From: Bacteroidales bacterium
Lineage (GTDB): Bacteria > Bacteroidota > Bacteroidia > Bacteroidales > P3
Assembly (NCBI GenBank): GCA_017647785.1
Contig: JAGCJW010000028.1
Coordinates: 1-64,000 of the forward strand
Length of the DNA: 64,000 bases
Direction of reading: 5' to 3'
How positions within the stretch are numbered: the stretch's first letter is position 1; each line of letters begins with the position of its first letter. A model generated the notes under the pieces. That model was not told the DNA's origin, ran no database searches, and was given only the letters and a program-made list of their open reading frames with translations. This document shows positions 26,864-35,319 of this stretch, piece after piece. The translations under genes and the position numbers were made by a program.

Positions 26864-27106
26864 TTAATCAATTTCATAACATTCATAATATGATTCCAAA
26901 ATATTTTCCCACGGTAAAATTCCATCCCCTCCTTTACTTCCTTCAAAATCTTCACAAGGTGTTTCAGATGATTCAAAACGATACAAACCATCATCGCACA
27001 AATTACCTTCCCAATCTCGATATGAGTATTTACATTCACAAGAATAATTTGTTCCGCAAGCTACGAATAATATCGCAGATGTGATAATTAAAGCTAATTT
27101 TTTCAT
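26864..27106 (-). CDS. Small cysteine-rich lipoprotein, unknown function
   Basis: An 80-residue exported protein. Seen: signal peptide with lipobox ILFVACG, then a short acidic region with several cysteines (SCECKYSYRDWEGNLC, TPCEDFEG, YYECYEID) that could form disulphides. The start at 27106 is decided by an unusually good Shine-Dalgarno AAGGAGGT at 27111-27118 and by the signal peptide; an earlier in-frame start at 27172 would add 22 unlikely residues. I do not recognise the family. It stands alone, with the shared terminator on one side and a repeat-rich gap on the other. Confidence 0.7.
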   Translation of the reverse strand: MKKLALIITSAILFVACGTNYSCECKYSYRDWEGNLCDDGLYRFESSETPCEDFEGSKGGDGILPWENILESYYECYEID

Positions 27107-27110
27107 TTTT

Positions 27111-27118
27111 ACCTCCTT
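27111..27118 (-). promoter_or_regulatory. Strong Shine-Dalgarno of the small lipoprotein gene
   Basis: AAGGAGGT on the - strand, 4 bases before the ATG at 27106. Most genes in this window lack a clear SD, as is usual in Bacteroidetes, so this one stands out and fixes the start. Confidence 0.6.
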
Positions 27119-27188
27119 CTTTTTTAATGTTATTAATTTGCGCGCAAAGATACACTTTTTTTTACCCCCCAAATATTTTTAAAGATAT

Positions 27189-27232
27189 TTTAAAACGTCT
27201 TTAAAGGTAGTTTAAAACGCCATTAAAGGCTT
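27189..27232. repeat. Four tandem 11-base TTTAAA units
   Basis: TTTAAAACGTC, TTTAAAGGTAG, TTTAAAACGCC, ATTAAAGGCTT directly abutting. The period is about one DNA helix turn, as in arrays of operator or iteron-like sites. Confidence 0.7.
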
Positions 27233-27467
27233 TTTAATAAATAGTTTTTCTTAACAAAAAACACCTCATCTCACTGAAAAAATTGACCAAAATCAAGAGT
27301 AAATTTGCTGAAATGAAGAGTTATTTTTGTAAAACGGCGTTTTAAGAAAATAAAACAAAGAATTAATTTGAAAAAACAAAGAAATATTTTCAAAAAACAA
27401 AGCTTTTTTGGTGTAAAAACTGCGTTTTATTTTGCTAAAATCAAGCAAAAAACAGCGTTTTTTAGGC

Positions 27468-27500
27468 TTTAAAGGGTGTTTAAAGGGCGTTTAAAGGCTT
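27468..27500. repeat. Three tandem 11-base TTTAAAGG units
   Basis: TTTAAAGGGTG, TTTAAAGGGCG, TTTAAAGGCTT directly abutting; same unit and period as the array at 27189-27232. Confidence 0.7.
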
Positions 27501-27558
27501 TAAGTTATTGACTGACAGATTTTTTACTTAACTCAAAATGCTTAAAGAATTTACAAAG

Positions 27559-27605
27559 AAAAAATCAAAGCTCGATAATTCCTTAGTATTTCGGGCTTTG
27601 ATTTT
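27559..27605 (-). terminator. Intrinsic terminator of kdsA
   Basis: AAAATCAAAGC (27561-27571) and GCTTTGATTTT (27595-27605) pair perfectly and extend inward through CGA/TCG. On the - strand TTTTTTCTTTG follows. It lies 35 bases past the kdsA stop. Confidence 0.88.
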
Positions 27606-27640
27606 AATTAAAAAATGTTAAAAAATAAAAAATATTTACT

Positions 27641-28444
27641 TTATAAGGCTTGACGTATTCTTATCAATTTTTCTAATAATGCTTCTACTTTGTCAAGTAC
27701 AAGCATATTTTTTCCATCACTTAGAGCTTGTGCAGGATTTGGATGAGTCTCCATAAAGATTCCATCAACCCCTACTGCGATTGCAGCTTTTGCTATTGTT
27801 TCTATCATTTGTGGCAACCCTCCACTCACGCCTTCGCTTTGGTTTGGTTGTTGAAGGGAATGGGTTATGTCCATTACAACAGGGCAATCAAAGGATTGCA
27901 TTATTGGAATTGAGCGATAATCTACTATAAGGTCTTGATAGCCAAACATTGTTCCTCTATCGGTTAGGAGAATCTTGTTATTGCCAACGGATTTCACCTT
28001 ATCAGCAACGTGTTTCATTGATTGTGCTGAAAGGAATTGTCCTTTTTTGATATTTACTATTTTATTGGTTTGTGCGGCTGCAAGCAATAGGTCTGTTTGT
28101 CGGCATAGGAAGGCAGGGATTTGAAGTATATCTACATATTCTGCTGCAATTGCAGCTTCGTGTGCTGAATGTATGTCGGTTACTACTGGTAATTGATATT
28201 TCTTTCTTATTTGTCCAAGTATGTTTAGCGCTTTCTCATCTCCTATTCCACTAAATGAGTCTATTTTTGAACGATTAGCTTTGCGATATGAGGCTTTGAA
28301 TATTAGGTTTATGCCTAATCTATCGCATATTTGTTTTAATTGTTCGCATATTTCAAAGGGCATTTCTTCGTTTTCTATGACGCAAGGCCCTGCCATAAGG
28401 AAAAAATTATTTGATTTGTCTTTTAATTTGCTGTAAAGTTCCAT
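27641..28444 (-). CDS. kdsA: 3-deoxy-D-manno-octulosonate 8-phosphate synthase
   Basis: A 267-residue KDO-8-P synthase, which joins phosphoenolpyruvate and arabinose 5-phosphate in the first step toward KDO of lipopolysaccharide. Seen: AGPCVIEN, KASYRKANRS, the VTDIHSAHEA segment, LQIPAFLCRQTDLL, NIKKGQFLSA, LTDRGTMFGYQDLIVD, MDITHS and GIFMETHPNP. Length is slightly short of but within the family range. It is divergent from a small protein gene. Confidence 0.96.
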   Translation of the reverse strand: MELYSKLKDKSNNFFLMAGPCVIENEEMPFEICEQLKQICDRLGINLIFKASYRKANRSKIDSFSGIGDEKALNILGQIRKKYQLPVVTDIHSAHEAAIAAEYVDILQIPAFLCRQTDLLLAAAQTNKIVNIKKGQFLSAQSMKHVADKVKSVGNNKILLTDRGTMFGYQDLIVDYRSIPIMQSFDCPVVMDITHSLQQPNQSEGVSGGLPQMIETIAKAAIAVGVDGIFMETHPNPAQALSDGKNMLVLDKVEALLEKLIRIRQAL

Positions 28445-28497
28445 TATTTTTTGTATTTTCGCACTTTAATTCTACAAAATTGAGAATTTTTTTAGAT

Positions 28498-28713
28498 ATG
28501 AAGAAGCAAAAGCCTAAAAATATCAAGATTCTTTTATCTCAAAAGGACGAAAAGTTACTTGCAAAGTACTGTGTGTCAAACAAAACTACGCCTAAACGTG
28601 CGATAAAAAGGATTTTGCACGATTTTCTAGTTGAAAACGTGGAGCCTATTAAGGTTGAAGCAGATAATCAATTAGAATTGTTCAAGCCAAAGCAAATGAA
28701 CATTTTTGACTAA
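28498..28713 (+). CDS. Small basic protein with clamp-motif-like tail
   Basis: A 71-residue protein. The body (MKKQKPKNIKILLSQKDEKL...) has a strand-then-two-helices pattern like ribbon-helix-helix DNA-binding proteins (IKILLSQKDEKLLAKYC, TPKRAIKRILHDFL). The tail contains QLELF, the form of the beta-sliding-clamp binding motif, and then KQMNIFD as a second, weaker match. I start at the ATG at 28498, where the basic body begins; the frame is open further upstream but without plausible protein. It converges with the thioredoxin gene (4-base overlap). A DNA-metabolism role is inferred only. Confidence 0.6.
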   Translation: MKKQKPKNIKILLSQKDEKLLAKYCVSNKTTPKRAIKRILHDFLVENVEPIKVEADNQLELFKPKQMNIFD

Positions 28714-30059
28714 AGTGTTTCCCAACCTTCTATTGCAGTTTTGATATGAGAATATATCACTGTCTTGTTGAGAATCTTCTTTTCCCTATCTAATATATAG
28801 ATTTCTGGCGTACGAATTATGTCTATTCCGTAACGTTGTTTAAGTTCTTGTGGATTGATATGCCAATTTGTCCAAGGGTGTGTGATTTCTCCTGGCTTTT
28901 CTCCTATTTCTATAGATACTATTCTTGTATTGTATTTATTGGAATAGTTATTATAGAAATCCAATAGGTCGTTAAAGTTCTTTTTACAGCTTTCACATGT
29001 AGAAGAATGGAATAAAACGACTGTATATTTTGAATCTATGGAGTCAAGATTGTTGATGTTTGGAAATTTATTTGATGGTAAGAATGGCTTTATTGCTTCT
29101 ATGTTTTCGTTATGCCTATCTATTTCACTTGGACTTACCCATGGTGTTTTGCCTTGATTAAGCAGATTTTCCACTATTTGAACGTAAATACTCTCATTAA
29201 AAGAGAATGGCATAAATGGAAGTTTCTCTAAATAAAGGTCAATAATAAATTTGGAATACACCTCTCCTCCTCTACTATTTGCTGTATCTATAAAATCTTT
29301 TATTGCAACATAGACAGAGTCTGCTGATTGCATTGTGATTTCTTCTGTGTATTTCTTAAACTTTTGATAGAAATAAGGAGTTGAAAGTAGTCTTTGGTCG
29401 GAGAAAACAAAGTTTTCCCAATATCTTGACCTAATATCGTAAGCATATTCTAAACCTTTTTCTTTTATTAACCTACCATTGCTAAAAAACTTAGGGTTAA
29501 GGCTTGGATTTTTTATAGAACGATAAAGAATAGTCATTAAATTGTTTGGATATTGCTTGAAAAAGTCTTCTTGAAACTTGGCAAATTGAGCTTTGCTTTC
29601 TTTTATCAAAAGGCTCAAAGAGTCTCTTGATGCAGGATTCTTTTTAATGCCTGTTTCACATTGAGAAACAAACTCTCTATGTTCTTTATTTATTTTTTGA
29701 TATTCAAGGTATTTCTGATTTTCTTCGCAACCTTTTACTTCATAAAAGCCGTATGGATAAATATCTATGGTGAAATTTGGATTTTTATCCAAGAGAAAAG
29801 AAAACAATTTTTGATGCTGAGATGCTACAACAAGCATTCCCATTCGGTAATCTCCTTCTAAGATAAAACTTCCTTCATCTGTCATTTTTAAAGAGTCAAG
29901 TAAAAACTCTTTTTTTTCTCCATATGAGGAGTAAACATAGATTGTAGAATCTTCAAACTGATGTATCCAAAGTTTTACTCTGTAATGATTTGTTTGTGCT
30001 GTAAGCAGATTTGAAAAAATAAAGAATAAAACAAAGATTACTATGTATCGTTTTTTCAT
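28710..30059 (-). CDS. Exported TlpA/DUF5106-like thioredoxin-fold protein (CESC)
   Basis: A 449-residue exported protein. Seen: signal peptide ending LLTAQ, an N-terminal DUF4369-like beta domain (about 25-115), a helical DUF5106-like middle including TPWVSPSEIDRHNEN, and a C-terminal thioredoxin fold with active-site CESC in FHSSTCESCKKNF and a cis-proline-like TPEIYILD. Probably a periplasmic or surface thiol-disulphide protein; the substrate is unknown. It lies 10 bases after a paralogue with the same layout, so the two form an operon. Confidence 0.82.
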   Translation of the reverse strand: MKKRYIVIFVLFFIFSNLLTAQTNHYRVKLWIHQFEDSTIYVYSSYGEKKEFLLDSLKMTDEGSFILEGDYRMGMLVVASQHQKLFSFLLDKNPNFTIDIYPYGFYEVKGCEENQKYLEYQKINKEHREFVSQCETGIKKNPASRDSLSLLIKESKAQFAKFQEDFFKQYPNNLMTILYRSIKNPSLNPKFFSNGRLIKEKGLEYAYDIRSRYWENFVFSDQRLLSTPYFYQKFKKYTEEITMQSADSVYVAIKDFIDTANSRGGEVYSKFIIDLYLEKLPFMPFSFNESIYVQIVENLLNQGKTPWVSPSEIDRHNENIEAIKPFLPSNKFPNINNLDSIDSKYTVVLFHSSTCESCKKNFNDLLDFYNNYSNKYNTRIVSIEIGEKPGEITHPWTNWHINPQELKQRYGIDIIRTPEIYILDREKKILNKTVIYSHIKTAIEGWETL

Positions 30060-30069
30060 AACTTAGATT

Positions 30070-31491
30070 TTAGTATTTGAATTGACCTTCCTTTAATAGT
30101 TTTAGAATATTCTCTAAATTGTCTGCAGGAACATTTTTTGCAACTATTTTATTGTCTTTATCCAATATGAACATTACGGGTGTTTTTTCTACGTCAAAAT
30201 ATTCTCTCCAATCATAATTAGCAACTAATCCATTTAGATTTATCCATTGAAGTTCTTTTTCGTTTATAAATTTCTTCCAGGCTTCAAGGTCACTTTCTGT
30301 ATTGATTGCATAAACCTCAAAAGAGTATGCGTCTTTCTTTTCTTTGTATAATTTACTTATCTTTGGAACTTCAACAGAACAGTGTCCACAACCTGGAGAC
30401 CAAAATAAAAGGATTTTAAAGTCTTGTTGGCAAGTCTTAGTTGTATGCCATACTTCTGCACTATCCATACATGCTAAATCGGGAACTTGTTTTCCTAAAA
30501 GTAGATTTTCCCATTTGTGTGCTCTTTCTATGTTTTTCTCCATATCACTTGGAGAAACCCAATCTGCTATTCCTGTTTCATAATATGTTTTCATCATATT
30601 AACATATATAGCATCGTGTCCCATATATGGGCTTTGAAGATAGCGTTCTGATATGTTATGAATAAGAAAACGTTTCATTCCTTTTGAATCTTTGGATTTG
30701 GCAATGACGTTATGTGCATAGTTAATTATTGTATCAACTCTTTCATATTTCATTACATCATTCCAATAGCGATTATAGGTTTCATAAAATACCATTTTAG
30801 GTGTTCGTAACAAACCTGCGCAACTAAGGTCTATATTATCAAAATAATGATTCTTATAATAATACCAACGTTTTGCATTCCATTCTAAAGAATCTGCTGT
30901 TCCATCTTCTTTTGTTGGCATTTCAAATTCAGGTATTATTATTGGCTTTGTTGCATTGAATACTTTTGAAAGCAAGTGTTGTGGATATTGATTAATGAAC
31001 TGATTTTTCATCTTATCGTTTTCATCACTTAATACTTTAAGTTCTTTGTTAAACTCTTCTTTGCTTAAATTCTTTTTCTCAAGTTCTTTGAATCTGCTAT
31101 TGATTTCTTCAGAGTGCTTCATGTAGTCAAAGTAGGCTTTCATCTCTTTAGAAGAAGATTTAACCTCCATATATTTATTCCAGTTCTCATCTTTGGTTTT
31201 TAACTTGATTTTAGTTTCGTTTTGTATCATAATCTCAACAAATCGTCCCTTTAAATCGCTCAAAAAGTAAATACCACTTTCAAGTTTCTTATCTTTAGAC
31301 TTAAATGTGTAGGTATTCTTTACGTTTTTGGCCGTATCAAGTGCGTAGGTTTTGTCAAGATAATAATGACCAAGTATTAAAGCTGTGTCTTTACTTCCTT
31401 CTATTTCTATTTTTATTTCGTATTGAGCTAATAGTTCTTCGTTACAAATCAATAACATCAAGAAACAAATAATTAATTTCAAATATCTCAT
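30070..31491 (-). CDS. Exported TlpA/DUF5106-like thioredoxin-fold protein (CGHC)
   Basis: A 473-residue paralogue of the gene downstream. Seen: signal peptide (MLLICNEELLAQ), DUF4369-like domain, DUF5106-like helical part with ADWVSPSDMEKN, and a thioredoxin domain with CGHC in FWSPGCGHCSVEVPK and TPVMFILD. CGHC is a redox-active motif of the PDI/TlpA type. It is the first gene of the pair; tandem duplication followed by active-site divergence (CGHC versus CESC) is evident. Confidence 0.85.
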   Translation of the reverse strand: MRYLKLIICFLMLLICNEELLAQYEIKIEIEGSKDTALILGHYYLDKTYALDTAKNVKNTYTFKSKDKKLESGIYFLSDLKGRFVEIMIQNETKIKLKTKDENWNKYMEVKSSSKEMKAYFDYMKHSEEINSRFKELEKKNLSKEEFNKELKVLSDENDKMKNQFINQYPQHLLSKVFNATKPIIIPEFEMPTKEDGTADSLEWNAKRWYYYKNHYFDNIDLSCAGLLRTPKMVFYETYNRYWNDVMKYERVDTIINYAHNVIAKSKDSKGMKRFLIHNISERYLQSPYMGHDAIYVNMMKTYYETGIADWVSPSDMEKNIERAHKWENLLLGKQVPDLACMDSAEVWHTTKTCQQDFKILLFWSPGCGHCSVEVPKISKLYKEKKDAYSFEVYAINTESDLEAWKKFINEKELQWINLNGLVANYDWREYFDVEKTPVMFILDKDNKIVAKNVPADNLENILKLLKEGQFKY

Positions 31492-31672
31492 ATGTTTATT
31501 CTTTAAATCATTTTATATATTCAACGCAAAATTAGCATTTATATCATAAATCAAGACAAAAAAATCTGCAAAAAGTGAACAAATAAGCCTTCTTTATTAT
31601 GTCATTTTGTCGTTTTTTAGAACTTGGAACGTTTTTTTCTGTTATTTGTATTGAATCATAAAATACAAAAAT

Positions 31673-33820
31673 ATGGAAACAACAAAGTTAAAATTAGACA
31701 ATCTTAATCGTTTTGCTCATAACCTTATTTCAGAAGCAAGAGATGGAAAATTAGATCCCGTAATTGGAAGAGATGAACAAATACGAAGAGTTTTGCAAAT
31801 TCTTTCTCGTAGAACAAAGAACAATCCTGTTTTAGTGGGTGAACCTGGTGTTGGTAAAACTGCAATAGCTGAAGGTTTAGCTCAAAGAATTTTCAAAAAA
31901 GATGTACCTGAAAATTTAAAGGACAAGTTGATTTACTCTCTTGATATGGGAGCTTTGATTGCTGGTGCAAAGTATAAGGGAGAATTTGAAGAAAGATTAA
32001 AGGGTGTTATTAATGAATTAATAGCTTCTAATGGAGAAGTAATTCTTTTTATTGATGAAATACATACTTTAGTTGGTGCTGGAGGTGGAGAAGGTGCAAT
32101 GGACGCAGCAAATATCTTGAAACCTGCTTTGGCTCGTGGCGAATTAAGAGCAATAGGTGCTACAACATTGAACGAATATCAGAAGTACTTTGAGAAAGAC
32201 AAGGCTTTAGAGCGAAGATTCCAAATGGTAATGATTGATGAACCAAGTGTGGAAGATACAATTAGTATTTTGAGAGGTTTGAAGGAGAGATACGAAGTGC
32301 ATCATCACGTTAGGATAAAAGATAGTGCAATAGTTGCGGCTGCAGAAATGTCGAATCGTTATATTACAAACAGATTTCTACCCGACAAAGCTATAGATTT
32401 GATTGATGAAGCCTCTGCTAAATTGCGTATGGAGATAGATTCTTCTCCTGAAGATTTAGATGAATTAGAACGCAAGCTTATGCAATTGGAAATAGAAAGG
32501 GTTGCAATCAAAAAAGAAAAAGACGAGAAAAAGACAAAAGAACTAAGCGAGCAAATAGATGAGCTAAAAAAACAAAGAGATGTATTAAAAGAAAAATGGT
32601 TAGCTCAAAAAAGGATTGTGGATTCTATACAAGAGGAGGTTAAAAACATTGAACAATTCAAGTTTGAAGCAAGCAAAGCCGAGATGGAAGGAGATTATGG
32701 TAAGGTTGCTCAATTACGATATGGCAAAATCAAGGAATCTGAAACTAATTTAGAAAATTACAAAAAGCGCTTAAAAGAATTGCAAGTAGAAGGTGCTTTA
32801 ATAACAGAAGAAATTGGATATAACCATATCGCAGATGTTGTTTCTCGTTGGACAGGCATACCTGTATCAAAAATGATGGAAAGCGAAAAAGACAAACTTC
32901 TCAATTTGGAAAAGGCTTTAAATAAAAGGGTAATTGGACAAGAAAAAGCAATCAATGCTGTGGCAGATGCAATTAGAAGAAGTCGTTCTGGATTAAGTGA
33001 CGAAAAGCGACCTATTGGTTCATTTGCTTTTCTTGGTAGTACTGGTGTTGGAAAGACTGAATTAGCAAAGGCTTTGGCTGAACAGTTGTTTGATAAAGAT
33101 GATTTAATGATAAGAATTGATATGTCTGAATATCAAGAAAGACATACTGTTTCTCGTTTGATTGGAGCGCCTCCAGGATATGTAGGTTATGAAGAGAGTG
33201 GTTTATTAACCGAAGCTGTGAGAAGAAAACCTTACTCTATTATTCTTTTGGACGAAATAGAGAAAGCTCATCCTGACATTTTCAATCTACTGCTTCAGGT
33301 TTTAGAAGACGGACGATTAACAGATAATAAAGGTAGAGTTGTTGATTTCAAAAACACAATAATCATTATGACTTCAAATCTTGGTTCTAACATTCTACAA
33401 GAATACTTGGAAAACGATAAAGAAGGTTTGATTTCAAAGTGGGAAAATATCGAAACTGAGATAATGTCTGTAATGAAAAAAAGTTTGCGTCCTGAATTTC
33501 TAAACAGAATTGATGAGATAGTAGTTTTCAAACCTCTTATGAAAGAACAAATAAGAGAAATAGTAAAACTACAACTTCAAAATGTGAAAGATATGCTTAA
33601 ACGCAAAAACATAGAACTTCAAAGTACAAGCGAAGTTTTGGACTTTTTAGCAGATAAAGGATATGATATTGAACTAGGTGCAAGACCTGTAAAAAGGACT
33701 ATTCAAAAGCATGTAACAAACAAGCTTTCAATGCTTTTAATAAATGGGAATTTTACAGAAAATACTACTATAGAGATGTTTTTATCAAATAACGAAGTAA
33801 ACTTTAGGCTTATTAATTAA
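31673..33820 (+). CDS. clpB: ClpB-like Hsp100 disaggregase without N-domain
   Basis: A 715-residue AAA+ chaperone. Seen: first AAA module with GEPGVGKT (56-63) and FIDEIH (126-131); a coiled-coil middle domain (about 255-375) as in ClpB rather than ClpA; second module with GSTGVGKT (455-462), GYVGYEE pore loop and LLDEIEKAH; arginine-finger region FLNRIDEI. ClpB normally has about 860 residues with a Clp_N domain of about 145; here the protein begins right before the first AAA module and nothing like Clp_N lies in the 181 bases upstream. It lacks the IGF/IGL-type ClpP loop as far as I can see. Probably a disaggregase working with DnaK. Confidence 0.88.
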   Translation: METTKLKLDNLNRFAHNLISEARDGKLDPVIGRDEQIRRVLQILSRRTKNNPVLVGEPGVGKTAIAEGLAQRIFKKDVPENLKDKLIYSLDMGALIAGAKYKGEFEERLKGVINELIASNGEVILFIDEIHTLVGAGGGEGAMDAANILKPALARGELRAIGATTLNEYQKYFEKDKALERRFQMVMIDEPSVEDTISILRGLKERYEVHHHVRIKDSAIVAAAEMSNRYITNRFLPDKAIDLIDEASAKLRMEIDSSPEDLDELERKLMQLEIERVAIKKEKDEKKTKELSEQIDELKKQRDVLKEKWLAQKRIVDSIQEEVKNIEQFKFEASKAEMEGDYGKVAQLRYGKIKESETNLENYKKRLKELQVEGALITEEIGYNHIADVVSRWTGIPVSKMMESEKDKLLNLEKALNKRVIGQEKAINAVADAIRRSRSGLSDEKRPIGSFAFLGSTGVGKTELAKALAEQLFDKDDLMIRIDMSEYQERHTVSRLIGAPPGYVGYEESGLLTEAVRRKPYSIILLDEIEKAHPDIFNLLLQVLEDGRLTDNKGRVVDFKNTIIIMTSNLGSNILQEYLENDKEGLISKWENIETEIMSVMKKSLRPEFLNRIDEIVVFKPLMKEQIREIVKLQLQNVKDMLKRKNIELQSTSEVLDFLADKGYDIELGARPVKRTIQKHVTNKLSMLLINGNFTENTTIEMFLSNNEVNFRLIN

Positions 33821-33840
33821 TTTAATACGTGAAAAAAGAC

Positions 33841-33848
33841 TATCTTTG
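33841..33848 (+). promoter_or_regulatory. -7 promoter element of glmM
   Basis: TATCTTTG, an exact TAnnTTTG, 21 bases before the glmM ATG at 33870, in the short gap after the clpB gene. It shows glmM has its own promoter. Confidence 0.55.
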
Positions 33849-33869
33849 CAACGTAAAAGTGTAATAATT

Positions 33870-35255
33870 ATGGCATTAATAAAATCAATATCTGGTTTCA
33901 GAGGAACAATTGGCGGACAAGTTGGTGAAGGTTTGTCGCCTATAGATACAGTAAAGTTCACTGCCGCGTTTGCAGCTTTCATTAAAGAACTTTATGGCAA
34001 AGATAGAATAACTATAGTTTTAGGACGTGACGCAAGAGTTTCAGGAGAGATGGTTTCACATCTTGTTATTGGAACTTTAATGGGTATGGGCGTTGATGTA
34101 ATTGACACAGGTCTTTCAACTACTCCTACTGTTGAGGTAGCAGTTACTGAAAAGAAAGCTGACGCAGGTATAATCCTTACTGCAAGCCATAATCCAATGC
34201 AATGGAATGCTCTTAAATTTTTAAACAATAAAGGAGAATTCATTTCAGCAAGTGAAGGTAAACGAGTACTAGAAATAGCTGATGAAGACAATTATCTTTT
34301 CGCAGAAGTAGGACACTTGGGTAAATGCGTAAGTGATGATTCTACAATAGATGCTCACATAGAAAAAGTTTTAGCTCTAGACCTTGTTGATGTAGAAGCT
34401 ATAAAACAAGCTAATTTTAGAGTTGCTTTTGATGCGGTTTGCTCAACAGGTGGATTTGTTTTAAATAAATTATTAAAGGCATTAGGTGTTAAGGAAATTG
34501 TAGCTTTAAACGATGAACCTACAGGAGTATTTCCTCATAATCCAGAACCTCTTCCTGAAAACATCACTCAAATCTGCAAAGAAGTTGTAGAGAAAAAATG
34601 TGATGTAGGCTTTATTGTGGACCCTGATGTTGATAGATTAGCAATAGTAAGTGAAGATGGAACTCCTTTTGTTGAAGAATACACATTGGTATCTATTGCA
34701 GATTATGTTTTAAAACACACTCCTGGCTCAACTGTTTCAAACATGTCTTCAACAAGAGCCTTAAGAGATGTTACAGAAGCTAAGAATCAACAATACTTTG
34801 CTTCTGCCGTTGGAGAGGTTAATGTAGTTGAAATAATGAAAAAGCACAATGCTGTTATAGGTGGAGAAGGTAATGGAGGTATAATCTATCCTGCTTTACA
34901 CTATGGTCGTGATGCTTTGGTAGGTGTTGCATTATTCTTAACTTTACTTGCAAAAAGCAAAATGACATGTTCTCAATTAAGAGCAACTTATCCTAACTAT
35001 GAAATATCTAAAAACAAAATGGAATTAACAAAAGAGATGAATGTTGATTCTATTTTAGAAAAAATGGCTGAAAAGTATAAAGACTATGAGGTTTCAACTA
35101 TTGATGGAGTTAAAATCAATATAGGTAAAGAATGGGTTCATTTAAGAAAAAGTAATACAGAGCCAATTATAAGAATCTATTCAGAAAGCAAGGATTTAGA
35201 ATCTGCGAATAAATTAGCTGGTAAGATAATTGAGGAAATTAAATCTTTGATTTAA
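33870..35255 (+). CDS. glmM: Phosphoglucosamine mutase-type phosphohexomutase
   Basis: A 461-residue alpha-D-phosphohexomutase. Seen: SGFRGTIGG at the start, the phosphoserine loop LTASHNPMQWN (serine before HNP), metal site DPDVDRLA, the sugar loop GGEGNGG, and phosphate-binding RKSNTEPIIRIY. In Bacteroidales this branch is annotated as phosphoglucosamine mutase, making glucosamine-1-phosphate for peptidoglycan and lipopolysaccharide; a phosphomannomutase role is possible. ATG at 33870 is chosen over a start 8 codons earlier because the earlier one would overlap the -7 element spacing. Confidence 0.87.
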   Translation: MALIKSISGFRGTIGGQVGEGLSPIDTVKFTAAFAAFIKELYGKDRITIVLGRDARVSGEMVSHLVIGTLMGMGVDVIDTGLSTTPTVEVAVTEKKADAGIILTASHNPMQWNALKFLNNKGEFISASEGKRVLEIADEDNYLFAEVGHLGKCVSDDSTIDAHIEKVLALDLVDVEAIKQANFRVAFDAVCSTGGFVLNKLLKALGVKEIVALNDEPTGVFPHNPEPLPENITQICKEVVEKKCDVGFIVDPDVDRLAIVSEDGTPFVEEYTLVSIADYVLKHTPGSTVSNMSSTRALRDVTEAKNQQYFASAVGEVNVVEIMKKHNAVIGGEGNGGIIYPALHYGRDALVGVALFLTLLAKSKMTCSQLRATYPNYEISKNKMELTKEMNVDSILEKMAEKYKDYEVSTIDGVKINIGKEWVHLRKSNTEPIIRIYSESKDLESANKLAGKIIEEIKSLI

Positions 35256-35319
35256 AAAATTAAAACAAAGAATCAGTAAAATAAAACAAAGAATTAAAAA
35301 ATTAAAACAAAGAAAAAGT
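35256..35319. repeat. AAAACAAAGAA repeats between glmM and T9SS gene
   Basis: Three copies of (A/T)TAAAACAAAGAA spaced by about 20 bases fill this gap. The same unit is seen in other gaps of the window. Confidence 0.65.

Larger units (their letters stand above)
27119..27640. other. Repeat-rich gene-free region
   Basis: No gene. It holds four tandem 11-base units (27189-27232), three copies of AAAACNGCGTTTT (27331, 27416, 27449), three AAAACAAAG units (about 27352-27402), three further tandem 11-base units (27468-27500), and the kdsA terminator (27559-27605). The region is A+T-rich and ordered rather than random. Function unknown; no DnaA boxes or parS-like site were seen. Confidence 0.6.

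Noticed and set aside
27119..27640. Replication origin, CRISPR array or small RNA gene
   Set aside because: No DnaA boxes, no regular repeat-spacer pattern of CRISPR size, and no promoter-terminator pair framing an RNA; only the kdsA terminator is clear.
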